Positions 52,671-64,000 of a stretch of 64,000 nt of DNA are shown piece by piece. Below the pieces are notes generated by a model that was not told the origin of the DNA, did no database searches, and was given only the letters and a program-made list of their open reading frames with translations. This stretch comes from Bifiguratus adelaidae (lineage: Eukaryota; Mucoromycota; Endogonomycetes; Endogonales), in the NCBI GenBank assembly GCA_002261195.1, contig MVBO01000009.1, forward strand, positions 167,122 to 231,121, read 5' to 3'. Each line of letters begins with the position of its first letter. Position 1 is the stretch's first letter. A program made the translations under genes and the position numbers.

Positions 52671-53687
52671 AGTAATCGAGAAGACCAGGAGAGGACCATT
52701 GTGTTGCGAAAGGGCAGTGATCCTCTTGTTTTCTCAATGTAGCGGTATGATGCCACCCTATCTGTCGGGGATTCGATTCGAAATCTTTCTATTGCATTTC
52801 TGTGCATCTTTCATATAATCTACCTGTCAGTCCTTGGTTCATATGAGGTAGTAGACGCAACAGTGCTTCAGTGGCTCTTGGATTGGAACATGTTCGAGCA
52901 CACTCACGCCAGAGCACCAATACGTCCATATTGATCTTTTGCACAACTTTAAGCGCATCTGGAGGTCTGAAACGACGTGCCCAGCAACAGAGGGGCGGCA
53001 ATTCATTTTTCCTCTTCTGATCTTTTGGGGGTCTTCCACCTGACCCCATATGGAAATTAGGAGTATATGTATATTCATTACATAAGCTGTTAAACCCTAT
53101 TCTCAGCTCGTCCTAGTACATCCATTGCGAACTAGTTGTCTGCACGTCCTCGGTCCTCGGAAGCAAAAGAAGACGACAAATGTCACGCAACGTCAACAAG
53201 GTCAAAAGGCGACAAAGGAGGAAATGCCCCAGGCTCTATGTTTGCAACGTCTGAGGAAGGGCATTTACCAGGGAATTCAACCGCGTTCCCCACATCAAAG
53301 AAATTCACGAAGGTCAATATTGCGGAAGGATGGTTAAAGCAATATCCGATCGCAAGCGCGATATGAAAAATGTACACGGAATACACGAAGATAAAGCAAA
53401 AACAGCGAAGGAGATAAAGGGTTGTACTACATATAGAGAATGTAATAGCGAGGAAGTAAGTGCGATCTTCGCCATTCGCTACTTTGCTGTCTGTGTGAAA
53501 TGTATTCATATTTGCATGGCGTTTTACTTTTGCCTTCATTCAATAGCGCCTTTAAACTCGTCCCATCGTTGCAGAAGTACACAGATACGGAAAATGATCG
53601 AAGACCAAGAACTAATCAGCATCCACATGTGCACGGAAGTAGGCGCGTATCATTTTTCGTAATCCTTGCAAATGGAGTAACTGGTCG

Positions 53688-53815
53688 GCTTCAACCCGGA
53701 CAACCATTCACCAAATTTTATGAGGTTGTTCTCCGACGAAAGCTACATCAAGTTCCAAGGCTATGAATCGCCTGGTCACGGTTTCTGCGAAGGAGTATTG
53801 TTCAACCATTTCAGA
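53688..53815 (+). pseudogene. Isolated coding-like fragment, family unknown
   Basis: A plus-strand frame reads NPDNHSPNFMRLFSDESYIK followed by FQGYESPGHGFCEGVLFNHF, with the amino-acid balance of a folded protein. No flanking exons fit. I do not recognise the family; it may be the remains of a duplicated gene. Confidence 0.3.
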
Positions 53816-56400
53816 CGTAAGTTTTTAAGGAATGGATTCATATCGTCAAAATAGCGAAGTGAGATACACAGCTAGCAGGTATTGTTTGACAAGTATTAGT
53901 ATGAACGGAAACTCATATAGTTATGATTCACCTCTCGCAACGACGCATTTTACGACGCCAGCCATACGTGCAACCACTATACCCCATGAACGACCATCCC
54001 CAGTCCCGGCACAAGTCGATATAGAAAGCTAACGTGCGGATCATAGATATTGTCCGCGGAACTACTGTCATCGCTATCTGATCGTTGAGGTATGATAGCC
54101 ATCGAGCAAATGTTGATTGCGGCCATATCAGAGAATATCTTGTGCTGAATATCTCTGATTTGCCGGTCAGCCGGCAGCTATTGCGGCACAGAGTTTCCTA
54201 TCTTGAAAATGCGTCGTCACGATCACCTTTGGGCATTTGTTACCATGGCATAAAAAATGCTCCAAAGTAGCGGCAAATATCCGGGCACCATCTAAAGCTT
54301 GATCATCCGACGATGTCTCAACGGTTTTCCACGCCATCCAAGCTCACCGGTTGAGTCAGTACCGTGAAGATTTGAGAGTTACTGTACGTCCGTCTCTTAG
54401 AGGTTTCACGAACCTTGCCGAATTCATCAAAAGCAGCAAGCTTCTCTCTGTACTGTTCCTTACAGCAAAAGCAACTTGCTGAAGATCAAGCATGAAGGCG
54501 CTATCTGCCGTTATGAGGGGTGAGCAAGTTACTACTTGCCGAAATACAATCAATGCACACAAACCTTCGACGCACTCTCTCTTGCTTGCATTCTGGTCGT
54601 TATAATGTCCACAATACAATCTTGGCCTCCGCAGCTGGTACAAAGCTTGCGGGCATGTATCATGAGATTAGAAGAAATATTGCAGATCCGTATATACCTG
54701 CCGATGGGAGTCATGTAAACTATCAGAGCGATCTAGACGGCAGCAACGTGAGCGAACGATATATGCTCATACTCATACCAGACCTGTTTGAGATAGACGC
54801 TTTTCCCTAAATAGTTCGCGTCAGTCAGCACCATCACGCTATTTGCATCGACTGAACCTTGGTCTTGGGCGTCGCTCACTGATCTCCGGACGTGTATTTG
54901 GCGGGTCATCTAATTCTATATGAGGCTTCCTTGTCAGTATCAGATAATCTCTTGGAATGTGTAAGCACGGTACCAGCTTGAACAGCTGCCAGACTCGCTT
55001 CAACTAAGCGAGCGCTTACAATGAGCAAGTCGGCTTGCACCTGCTTCCTGACTAAGTGAATTGGTCAGTAACAGCTCTTAGATAACCACAGCTTCTCTGT
55101 CACATAAGGTAACCAGCTCGTAAGGTTGATACTCCTGCATGTCAATGTAAACAAAAAGGTTCTTCTCAAACACGTCATATTACGCGCATTCTAGTTTATG
55201 GTTGATAATATTGATACCATAAGTCTTCGCAACACGTTCTTCCATGTCAATCTCACGTCTACCAACTCTCTTCAGATCATACCTTATTTGAAGTGTCCTC
55301 TTGCTCCTCATCATTTGTAACGGTACCACTTGTCGGGGTTCGGATCGATTCTTCGTCACCGTTCGGTGGATTCACAAGCGTCAAATAGACGGATTCTCAC
55401 TATTCATGCCCTCGACTGCCCAATTCAGCTTTAAAGAGGCATCAGAGACTACAGAGGCCACCCTTAACCTAGTCAGAGCTTCCCGTTAATTCAGCAAGAC
55501 TATCGGGACGGCCTGTTGAATGATGATTCGGCGAGAAGCCTGGAGCAATGATCAATGCGCTGCATCGTTGAATGCGTATTTATCTTGATCATTACCACTG
55601 TAACTGATCTAGCATCGCCGCTGATGGACTTTTGCAAAGGTTGTCTTTTTGAACGATTGCCACCAAAATTGGCCAATGAATAGGCGCTGTACGAGCTTGT
55701 ACCGTCCATATCCTCGCAATACACCTCTGAAAGTTGACCTGAATGGGGAGTATATGTTATTAATGGCCTTCAAACCTTCCTTGGATCCGGATAGATGCAA
55801 ACGCATATAACCCAGACAGACATGCATACTGTTTCTGATCCTGCATATGTAAGAGCATCAATCAACATTTCGTTTGAGACATGCCTTGAACCATCAGAGA
55901 GGTCATCAATGCTCCGATCATGACCCTCCATACAGACAAGCCGGAAGGTACGAGAACAAAGGCCGGCGGAACCGAGCCAATGGATAATTTCATTCATTTA
56001 ATTCATTCATTCACCAAAGATTGGCTATTGCCAATTTGGCAAAGACGCCCCAAAGTGGAATGTGTGGCGAACCGGAACACGCAGCAAAAGGATTGGCTGC
56101 AAATGCTCCAGCTTCATATCACAGGGGGGCTTTGTCCTCCCATTCTGAAAGGCACTGTGGGGTGATAGGCCCTAACCGGCACCTCGATCAGCCAGTGATC
56201 ACGCAAATACTATTAAGGATGCGTCGCACAAGGCCCATGTGCCATGCCGGATTGTGACAGGCACTGGGGCAATAGTCTATCCAGTGGTGATTTCTCGGCA
56301 TCTGATTGGCTGATGGCCTTTATGCTTGTCCCCTTGAAAATCAGGTAGGGCCAGGGGAGGTTGTGTTCCTCTCTCTCTCTCTTTCTTTCTGCCCACAAAC

Positions 56401-59021
56401 ATGGGTGTTGGAAAAGCTCAGATCCTTAGCAAGCCTTCGCCCAAGGCATTGCTGATTCCTGTTTCTATCTGTTCAACTGCGTTTGCCGTCAAAACTATCG
56501 ATCTCCGAAACTTGGAGAGCGACTATCGCTATCTTACTGCTTTCGTGTTAAGTCTTATCGGTCTGTTGGCATCGGTGTTTGCTTTTTGGACAAAGCTTGA
56601 AGCTCCGGTCAAGTTTGTGTATTCCTGCTTTTTGAAGCCGCTCGGCAAGCACGACAGTAGCGAAGGTCAAAAGGGACGATTGGAAGCATTTTACAGCGAG
56701 CAAGCGGAAGGTGAGCGATTGAATGCTCCGCTATGCCGTGTACAGAGTACTTATGCGCGTTGTCTCGTAGTTTATGATGCTACTCGAGGCGGTCTTTTGC
56801 GTGGCCGAACCACGATGCTTCGGCTTTGTGCGGCCCAGTTACGAGAGCAGAAGGAGCGTGGATCGGAACCGCTCGTTTGGATTGACATTGGTGGTGGAAC
56901 CGGTGAGCGTCGGCATTCTGCGGGCACGTGCACGTACTGATGTTCATGAAGGATGGAATATCGAAAAGATGGATCAGTTTATGCCGATCAAGGAATTCGA
57001 CAAGGTGTACCTCGTGGACCTCTGCCCAAGTCTTTGCAAGGTTGCTGAAGCGCGATTCCAACGACGTGGCTGGCGTAACGTCCAAGTTGTTTGCGAAGAT
57101 GCGGCTACCTTCAAACTTCCCGGTCTGGCGGAACCCAATGGCAAAGTAAGCCTTATCACTATGTCGTATTCTCGTAAGTCGCCGTCATTTTCTACTTAAT
57201 CGACCTCTTACCTATGCTCTATCAGTGTCTATGATCGAAAGCTACTTCGCCGTTGTCGACCGCGTCCGTGAACTTCTCGCTCCTGAGGGCTTCTTTGGCG
57301 TTGCTGATTTCTATTGCTCGGGACGTTCCACCACGTCCGCTTCCCAAATGTCCGGTTCCCAGAATCGCCAGGTGTCCTGGTTCAACCGTTGGTTCTGGCA
57401 AATTTGGTTCGACTTTGATCATGTACATCTCTCCCCGGGCCGTCGCGAATACTTGGAATACAAGTTTGGTACTATCAAAGCTTTGAACGGACGTAACCGA
57501 TTTGTCATCCCGTGGATTGTTCGAATCCCGTACTATGTTTGGCTCGGATGCCCGCAAGAAAGACAGCTCAAGGAGAGCGCCGTGCACAAATTGGCCGTGA
57601 GCAAGGCGACTGAGCGTCGTGTCACCTTTGATGACATGCATCAACCCCAACAATCCATCAACTCTTCCTTCAATTACCAAGCCATGCCATGGAGACTTCC
57701 TTACGATCCTACCTTGCCTCGTCACATCCAATTTCGGTCGTACATTTACGCTTTCACTTGGGAGGATCCACGTGTGGATTTGGAATTTTTGAATTTGACA
57801 AAGGACGATTCCATGTTTGTCATTACCTCTGCTGGTGACAATGCCTTGGAGTACGCACTGAAGGCTGGACCAAAACGCATCCACTGCGTTGACATGAATC
57901 CATGTCAGGTAAGTGCTTTTGCGAGCGCGCTCTGGATCTATGGCTGATAACCTTCCACTAGAACCATCTGTTGGAGCTCAAACTTGCTTGTATCTCCGCC
58001 TTGAATCACAAGGACTTTTGGCTCATGTTCGGCGAAGGTTATCATCCCAACTTCCGAGACTTGTTACTGGACAAACTATCGCCTTATCTGTCATCCCAAG
58101 CCCTACAATACTGGTTCCATAATAGCAGCCGCTTCTCCAGCCATTTCTACAAGACCGGTTACTCTGGCCTTGCTATCGTAATTATCGAGTACTGGATCAA
58201 GCTGAATGGAATCCAAAATGAAGTGATCAACATGTGCCATTCACGTTCACTGGAGGAACAAAAGAGAATCTGGAACGAAAAGATCAGGCCTTGCCTGTTC
58301 AGCGGTCTCATCCGTAAGGTTCTCAACAACCCTATTTTCATGTGGAACGCACTTGGTGGTAGGTATACGGGAGCCTCGACTTCAACAGTTGGTTCCTACA
58401 CTATCCTTGGTGGCTAACATTGCTCTACAGTGCCCATGAACCAAATGAACATGTACCTGCGAGAATGCACTACGCAGCAGTATATTGAAGATACCCTCGA
58501 CCCGATACCGTCGCGGTCGCTTTTCCGTAACGATCAATACTTCTACTACCTTTGCTTGATGCAGCGGTACTGCGTAGACTCGTGCCCATCCTACTTGACG
58601 GAAAAGGGCTTTGAAACGCTCAAGGTATGTTGACAAGTTTGCGGAATGCTGACGTTTGCTGACCGTGCATCAGGATACACCTGTCACCGGTGCCTTCAGA
58701 CTGCATACGTCATCCATTCTCGACACTCTGAAGGCTCTTCCTTCCGAATCGCTCACTCGCTCCATCGTCATGGATCATATGGATTGGTTCGATCCTAAAG
58801 ATCACGCCGAGCTTGACGAAGAGATTGCAGAGATGGCGAGAACTACTGTCACCGGTGGACACGTGTACTGGCGAAGCGCTGGCCAGTATCCATGGTACAA
58901 TACCATTTTCGAAAAGAATGGCTTTGTTTTGGAGCCCTTGGGTATTCGCGAAATCGGCAGCGGCAAGAGCATAGATCGAGTCAACATGTACGCTAGTTTT
59001 TGGCGCGGTGTGAAGGTATAA
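56401..59021 (+). CDS. BTA1: Betaine lipid (DGTS) synthase, BtaB-BtaA fusion
   Basis: Bifunctional enzyme making diacylglyceryl-trimethylhomoserine, the non-phosphorus lipid that replaces phosphatidylcholine in phosphate-starved fungi. About six exons, roughly 800 residues. A short N-terminal membrane stretch (LTAFVLSLIGLLASVFAFW) precedes the BtaB-like N-methyltransferase half: VWIDIGGGTG joined over an intron to WNIEKM, VYLVDLCPSLCKVAE, SYSLSMIESYFAVVDRVREL and GFFGVADFY. The C-terminal BtaA-like half transfers the aminocarboxypropyl group: YIYAFTWEDPRVDLEFLNL, FVITSAGDNALEYALKAGPK, RIHCVDMNPCQNHLLELKLA and FDPKDHAELDEEI. This order (BtaB then BtaA) is the fungal arrangement. The start codon follows a CT-rich leader. 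No phosphate-response element was identified nearby. Confidence 0.93.
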
Positions 59022-59160
59022 GTTTAGATGTCTTTCCATTTTTTATATACACGTTAGCATTGGCAATGATATTCTTAACATGAATGCAACCCGGTTGCGA
59101 ATGTACATTCAAACCTTATGGAAATACAGGCAATCCTATAATGAACGATATCCTCTCGTG

Positions 59161-59889
59161 CTATATGGACGACAAAAAGTCTTCCAGTTTGAGGCCTGAA
59201 CTCGGTGACTCTATAGAACGGTCCTTTCTGAGCAGGTTTTGCAAGCTCATCTTGTTCTTGTTCTTCTTTTTCTTCTTGACCGGAGCACCCGTGTTTGCTG
59301 TAGCCATAGAAGATGAAGGGGTTGATGGAGATGAGGTGGCGGATTTGGTGGAATTGGATGATATCGGGCGCGAAAGATTTGAAGACGTCGTTGCAGATAT
59401 CGACTGGGATACCTGTTTGGAGGCGACTGGCACTTCTTGTGCGGCTGCTGGGTGTTCTGTAGGAAACATATTGGCGGTCATACATGCATCGCAAAGCAGG
59501 ATCGTGCGCTTTTGTTTCCTCCTCGACCTATTTTCTGGAGCGGGAACTTCGTTCGATTCCTGCGAAACGATCATGGTCCGCTTGGGTCCCTCTGCAACTG
59601 CTAAGCCAGTATCACCACGCACCTCACTGGCAGATACAGTCGACGTTGATCGCTTGCGTTTCTTGCCCGCAATATGGACCTGGCAAGTGACGGCAGGAAC
59701 CAACACCATCCCGCAATACTGACAATAGTGTTGCTGCACCGTCGTGGCTACCTTGACACCAGTACCTTCCACATGGCGCTGGAACCGAGACATGTAGTAT
59801 GCTGAGGCATTCGGAGCCTTGCCAAACAATGCATGGCTCGCATTCCATAGAAACTGCAATCGGCTATTGTCTGCTGCACTCACGGCCAT
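59161..59889 (-). CDS. SNM1: RNase MRP/P subunit, Rpr2/Snm1/Rpp21 zinc ribbon
   Basis: Single-exon gene of 242 residues. The N-terminal helix LQFLWNASHALFGKAPNASA followed by SRFQRHV matches the Rpr2 domain. The zinc ribbon is formed by HYCQYCGMVLVPAVTC and, after a basic Ser-rich insert, ILLCDACM. A long Ser-rich region and a Lys-rich stretch (PVKKKKKNKNKMSL) precede an acidic C-terminus. Rpr2 and Snm1 are protein subunits of RNase P and RNase MRP, acting in tRNA and rRNA processing in the nucleus and nucleolus; the long C-terminal extension is more like Snm1. An in-frame upstream TTG was rejected as start. The start codon lies 22 bp from that of a divergent small gene. Confidence 0.78.
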   Translation of the reverse strand: MAVSAADNSRLQFLWNASHALFGKAPNASAYYMSRFQRHVEGTGVKVATTVQQHYCQYCGMVLVPAVTCQVHIAGKKRKRSTSTVSASEVRGDTGLAVAEGPKRTMIVSQESNEVPAPENRSRRKQKRTILLCDACMTANMFPTEHPAAAQEVPVASKQVSQSISATTSSNLSRPISSNSTKSATSSPSTPSSSMATANTGAPVKKKKKNKNKMSLQNLLRKDRSIESPSSGLKLEDFLSSI

Positions 59890-59911
59890 TAAAAGGAAGG
59901 TCCTCTTGCCG

Positions 59912-60085
59912 ATGGCATTACCAAACCTTCGCAAGATTTACGCGTCGTTTCGAACGCCAGAGGAAGAGAGACAAATCTCACGAGCTGCCTTCTTCAAGTT
60001 TACTGGATTCGTCTTCTCTTGCATTCTCATGACGGTCGTTGCGTCGAAAAGCTCCTATTTGCGCATGAAGGCGCTCAAGGCTTGA
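59912..60085 (+). CDS. 57-residue single-pass membrane protein, unknown
   Basis: Intron-less ORF of 57 residues: MALPNLRKIYASFRTPEEER, then QISRAAFFKFTGFVFSCILM forming one hydrophobic segment, and a basic tail ending KALKA. Size and layout resemble small mitochondrial inner-membrane or ATP-synthase/TOM accessory proteins, but no family is recognised. Its first codons overlap the probable 5' UTR of the divergent Snm1-like gene, so the two may share one promoter. It could be a chance ORF. Confidence 0.45.
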   Translation: MALPNLRKIYASFRTPEEERQISRAAFFKFTGFVFSCILMTVVASKSSYLRMKALKA

Positions 60086-60156
60086 GATGTCGACGGTCAA
60101 CCAATGCGCTCTATGGCTACTTGTCTATATGGTACATGGTACATGGCAGACATTCC

Positions 60157-63100
60157 CTACTGGCTATTGCTTGCCTCATCGGTGGTGACGATTTCGTTGG
60201 TGAAAATGTCGGCAAGCCAGGCTCCAATATCCTCAATGGAAGGCAAAGGCTCTGGCAGTGTCGACAAATCACATTCCGCATTCACTAGCACATAGAACGG
60301 CTTGTAGGTGTCCAGGATCCGAGTCTATTCATACCATCAATATCACGTTATAGCGTATTATCTTCGTTACCTGTATATTCTTTGTAATCACAAGTTCAGA
60401 ATTGCGATATTGCAGATACTTTTGTAGCATGATCACTGCTGTGTGAAGCGTGTCCTGAGATCTCTTTTTGAAGGTAGCAATGGTGCCCATGATGCTCTCT
60501 ACAGTGCGTAGAAGGTCAGATGCAGAAGCAGCAGAGTAGCATTCCTTACCGGGCTCCGCAAATGATTGCGATGATAATTTGAGCTTCTGGTCTGGAGCTT
60601 TGACCTGATTTCTTAACTGAAGAGCGGACACCTAAATACGCACATGTCAGCGAAATCCGGGCGGCAATTCGTGCGTCTACCTTGAGCATAAACGCCGAGA
60701 TACTTTCAGTTGCACTATGCTGACAACTCTGGATGAATGATTCACACGCTGCCTTTAGCTCCTTGTCCACCTCCTACAGGCAAAAAGGTAAGAAGGAGAC
60801 TCTGAAAGGGCAAGGCCCTCGACACATACCCGACGCGAATCGACGCTGACGTCGACTATCTTGGGAAAACCTTGGTACGCAAGACCAAGGAAAGCATTTG
60901 GGCGTAGCACCGAAGACGTAGTAAGATTGCTGAACGCGTCTGTATAACATAGGCCATCAGCATCAAATCCGATTTTGCGTGGTTGACATACCAATGATTT
61001 GAGAAAAGTCTAATTCTTTCCCGGAGTGCACGAAATCAGCTTCATATGGGGCAATTTGTTCCTTCAATAGGAGCAAGTGCTTGATCAAAAAGCCTTCACC
61101 GTCCATTTTGCTCTGTGCACAAAGGAGTGAGAAAAGTATCTCTATGGCTTCCTGCGAGAAACTCACCACTTTGTCGGCTATTTGTATGCTTGCATTAAGC
61201 AGAGAATCTCTGCAAGCCGATACGGCTTCCTGGCCAAGATCTTGAAAAACGGACGTCTAGGTTGTGATTGTCATTCTTAGGGGGAGTTCAACCTTCAGAG
61301 GTTTGTACTCATACCTGAACATTGCCATACATCTTTGGCAGTATCCACAATGTCCTTGAAAGACTGGGGAACCACCCAATCGTGTTGCTACCATGATTGA
61401 TAGCAGGAGCTGCAGAGCCGTTGCCTATTTTCTCGGATGTCTCAGGTGTGTCTATTGCGAACTTTGTAAATATGCCTCTCATTTATATTACTGTACACCC
61501 ACCTGAGAGACGTGCAGGATAGTCAAGATCTTTGGGAGTAGGGATAAAATTTCGAATCTCATTGTTGATGTACTGCTCGCATCGGAAAACGAGACGTTGT
61601 TGGGTATCTTCAATCATGTTTCGCACCAGGAACCCAAAGGAAATGACCCTTTTGCCTACATTGTGTGAACAAAAGAGAACCCAATGACAGACGATAAGAC
61701 AATTACCTTCCACTTGTACACCTGCATCGCGAAGTACGTTCATTTTCAGAACCTCACAGAGTTCCGAAAGGATTTCGCTCTTGTTTTCGTGTATTATCCG
61801 TGGTCTAAGGTAATCGTAGAGGTAGCTCACAAGAGTTTCGAGGAATTCACTAAATGTTTCTCGGTCAAATTGTGTCGGTACGCAATGTCTAGCTCACTCA
61901 CTATAACTCAGCTTCACCAGAGTTGAAAAATTGGAAAAATAGATCGAATTCGTCATGACATAAATCAGTCATGTATGAACATGCATCTCGCGCCTTGAAA
62001 AGAAAGCTAAACATATGTCTTTGGAGTGTCAAAATACCACTTACAAACGCGATAAGATCATCACCGTAGGGGCCGAGTTCCGTTATTTTCGCGGATATTA
62101 TTGGATTGAGTATCTGCTGCCTGTTGAGGAAGTAGCAGCTATGGCATTCACGAAGAAGCCCAGTATATCTTATAAAAAGGCAATAAGATCAGCGACAGGG
62201 TAATACAAGAACACGCCAGACCTACTCTTTGTATCCTTCGCACCTCTGCTCTAATTGCGCCACGAGTAAACGCAATGGCTCCGCTGCAACCCGAAAATTA
62301 ACGTATAATAATGTTTGGAGACCTCGTTGACCACTTCCTCTTGATGAGGACTAAATCGCGAGGTAAGTGACGGTGGTAGCAACAAATGACAATTTACCTT
62401 TGCTGCGTCGAGCTTTTTGTGGGCATCGTGGGTGATTTGACGAAATTTGCTCACAAAATGCATTTTTATCAGTGTCACGCCTCTTGTAAGACACTGTCGG
62501 TATCGCATAGCGTAAAGTTCGGTGTCGTGATATTGTGGCTAAAGGCACAATTGAGAACTTTCGTGTGCAGGACATGCGGAGACAGCTGGAAACCTACATG
62601 TTTGTCCAGGAACTGAATGCATCGATCAAGGATGTCGAGATTGGGTAGAAAGTTTTCTTGCATGCAGATATTCTCCCCTGGATTGTTGAATTGCCGAGCA
62701 ATGGGTTCGAGTTGATTAAAGTAATATAAACGTTTGGTCAGTTCTTCTGACAGATGTTGCAAACGCTCCTATAGGGATGGGGGTTAGTGAACATATCGAA
62801 CAGCAGCAATCCAACTGACCTGCTCTACTATCAGCTCCTCGCACGCCGTCTGTAAGGCCCGCGTTCGGTCTTCTACGAAATCGTAGTTCGACTTCATACC
62901 GGACAAGAGTTGAACCGCCTCTGACACCTCTTTCAGGATTTCATCGCATACATCACGATGTGTTAGCAGCATATGAAGATGTGCCCTGTGGATCGCTTCG
63001 CGTCAATCACATTATCTAGGCCGTACACGAAGGATCGTCATGTGCTACGTACCGATAGGTATCATTTTGCTCCTGCTCAATGGCTTTTTCTGTCCCAGAA

Positions 63101-63514
63101 AACCAGTCAAGAAACTCTTGCATAGTTTGTACGGGCTTTTCCAAGCCCAGCGTCTGCTCGCCTTGCGTAGGATCGCCATCTTGCACTTGATTCGCGAGAG
63201 CTGACCTTATCCGAAAAGCGCCATCACCGATAGCCGAATACCCTAGCTTGGGTGTGGCATGTCCTTTAAGGAAGTCAGGTGATCTGCTCGATCGTGCTAG
63301 CGGGGTAGAATGAGACGAGTTCTCCCCTAGGAACTATCGCATATTCAGCTTACAAGCAACGAGACTGCACATCAAAAGGCTTCCTTACCGTTTCCGGCAG
63401 TGGAAGTTCTGCACAAGCATTCTGTAAGCTTTCTGCACCAGCCTTTTGGAAGTCGGTCAAGGCATTCGTGGCCTCCCATTCCTCAAGCGTCATTCCCTGC
63501 TTGACATGGTCCAT
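60157..63514 (-). CDS. COG3: Conserved oligomeric Golgi complex subunit 3
   Basis: Subunit of the COG tether, which retrieves Golgi glycosylation enzymes and SNAREs. About a dozen exons, roughly 870 residues. The start MDHVKQGMTLEEWEATNALT resembles the TLxxW opening of Cog3. Then come EFLDWFSGTEKAIEQEQNDT, TRALQTACEELIVEQ and LSEELTKRLYYFNQLEPIAR (Sec34-like core). Mid-region: SYLYDYLRPRIIHENKSEIL, LSELCEVLKMNVL, MIEDTQQRLVFRCEQYINNE and IRNFIPTPKDLDYPARL. C-terminal part: FLIKHLLLLKEQIAPYEADF, then ELKAACESFIQSCQ. The last exon carries DTYKPFYVLVNAECDL and LPEPLPSIEDIGAW. Intron positions are approximate. An exon farther upstream (63540-63710) could extend the N-terminus but was not supported. 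Confidence 0.87.
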
Positions 63515-64000
63515 GGACGACCTGAAAGGTTCACTTGCCTATTCTGGTCAACCAGTCACATTGCTCCCCTTTGAACACTTCTACCTTTCAGAACGTTGCG
63601 CAACGATAAGGAGAGCGTCTAGCACTTGCATCAGTAGCCCATCGACATGTCGGACTTGCGTGATAATCCTTATGTTGCTCGTTTTTTCCAACTGGGCCAA
63701 GAAGTTGACCTAAATAGGTTATTAGGTCTCCAAGTGGTAGGTTTTGGACTAAAGACGGCAGGATCTTCTTGCGCGCTTAAGTGATATTTGTTTAGCTTCT
63801 GGTCCTTTTTGGATCTCTCGCAAGCAATCCCAACTACAATTTGCCTATATTTCTGTTTGGAATCTGGGCATATCATTACCACGAGTCCAATGAACCCTTG
63901 AAGAAGGTAGGTTTCAAGACTTCGCGAGTATTGCCCTTATGGAGTCTATATATAGTTTCTACTCATGATCGTCTTTTCCATTCTTTTGGATATCGTATGG
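63515..64000. other. Right-edge region, possible partial minus-strand gene
   Basis: On the minus strand a frame reads VNFLAQLEKTSNIRIITQVR then HVDGLLMQVLDALLIVAQRS before a stop near 63575, possibly the 3' exon of a gene beginning outside the window or an extra 5' exon of COG3. No family was recognised. Confidence 0.3.

Larger units (their letters stand above)
51275..56400. other. Gene-poor region with scattered coding-like fragments
   Basis: Five kilobases between SRP54 and the betaine-lipid synthase have no intact gene that I recognise. Open frames are short (under about 110 codons), change strand often and lack ATG-plus-splice support. At least two plus-strand stretches (about 52250-52670 and 53688-53815) read like pieces of proteins and are listed separately. 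No long terminal repeats, transposase or reverse-transcriptase motifs were seen. A 13-base string (TCAACTAAGCGAG) occurs near 52452 and near 55002, probably by chance. A CT-rich tract just before 56401 is probably the betaine-lipid synthase leader. Confidence 0.55.

Noticed and set aside
52452-55015. 13-base repeat TCAACTAAGCGAG as ends of a mobile element
   Set aside because: There is no longer flanking identity, no target-site duplication and no element coding between the copies.
63540-63960. N-terminal extension of COG3 through an extra intron
   Set aside because: The family's N-terminus is short, and the ATG at 63514 already gives a good opening.

Overview
This window is nuclear DNA from a fungus. 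Genes are densely packed on both strands, most are cut by short (about 45-65 bp) GT-AG introns, and there are fungus-typical families: Sip5, copper-fist, alternative oxidase, Rrm4-like, a CBM1 tail and a BtaB-BtaA betaine-lipid synthase. A CYRI (FAM49) homologue and an Rrm4-type protein with MLLE modules fit a basidiomycete or an early-diverging (e.g. Mucoromycota-like) fungus better than an ascomycete yeast. The species cannot be fixed from the sequence alone. Exons were joined by eye using splice signals, frame and family conservation. Outer gene limits are mostly secure, but some internal junctions are not.

Layout. 0-10 kb: DPH3, a sugar transporter, SIP5, TRAPPC11 and a very small copper-fist protein. 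10-20.5 kb: a Heh/Src1-type inner nuclear membrane protein, alternative oxidase, NOT2, then MCM5 and the CDC7 kinase in tandem behind MluI-box promoters. 20.5-32 kb: a secreted GH5 cellulase with a CBM1 tail, VPS51, an Rrm4-like RNA-binding protein, a ZFAND1/Cuz1 protein, a fungal membrane protein and ATP synthase subunit h. 32-44.5 kb: TM9SF3, an unassigned open region, a Pep12-type syntaxin, tRNA-Gln, an MIT/coiled-coil protein (Atg38/NRBF2-like candidate), a G3BP/Nxt3 protein, protein-L-isoaspartate methyltransferase and an alpha/beta-hydrolase-like protein without the usual nucleophile. 44.5-51.3 kb: a mucin-like membrane protein, CYRI, a His/RS-rich protein and SRP54. 51.3-56.4 kb: a 5-kb gene-poor stretch with scattered coding-like fragments. 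56.4-64 kb: betaine-lipid synthase, an Rpr2/Snm1 zinc-ribbon protein, a tiny membrane protein and COG3.

Shared themes. Membrane traffic is strongly represented: TRAPPC11, VPS51 (GARP) and COG3, each from a different tethering complex, plus a Qa-SNARE, TM9SF3 and SRP54. The MCM5-CDC7 pair places a replicative helicase subunit beside the kinase that activates the helicase. Several short divergent promoters carry perfect TGACGTCA palindromes. No intact transposon, retroelement or CRISPR array was seen.
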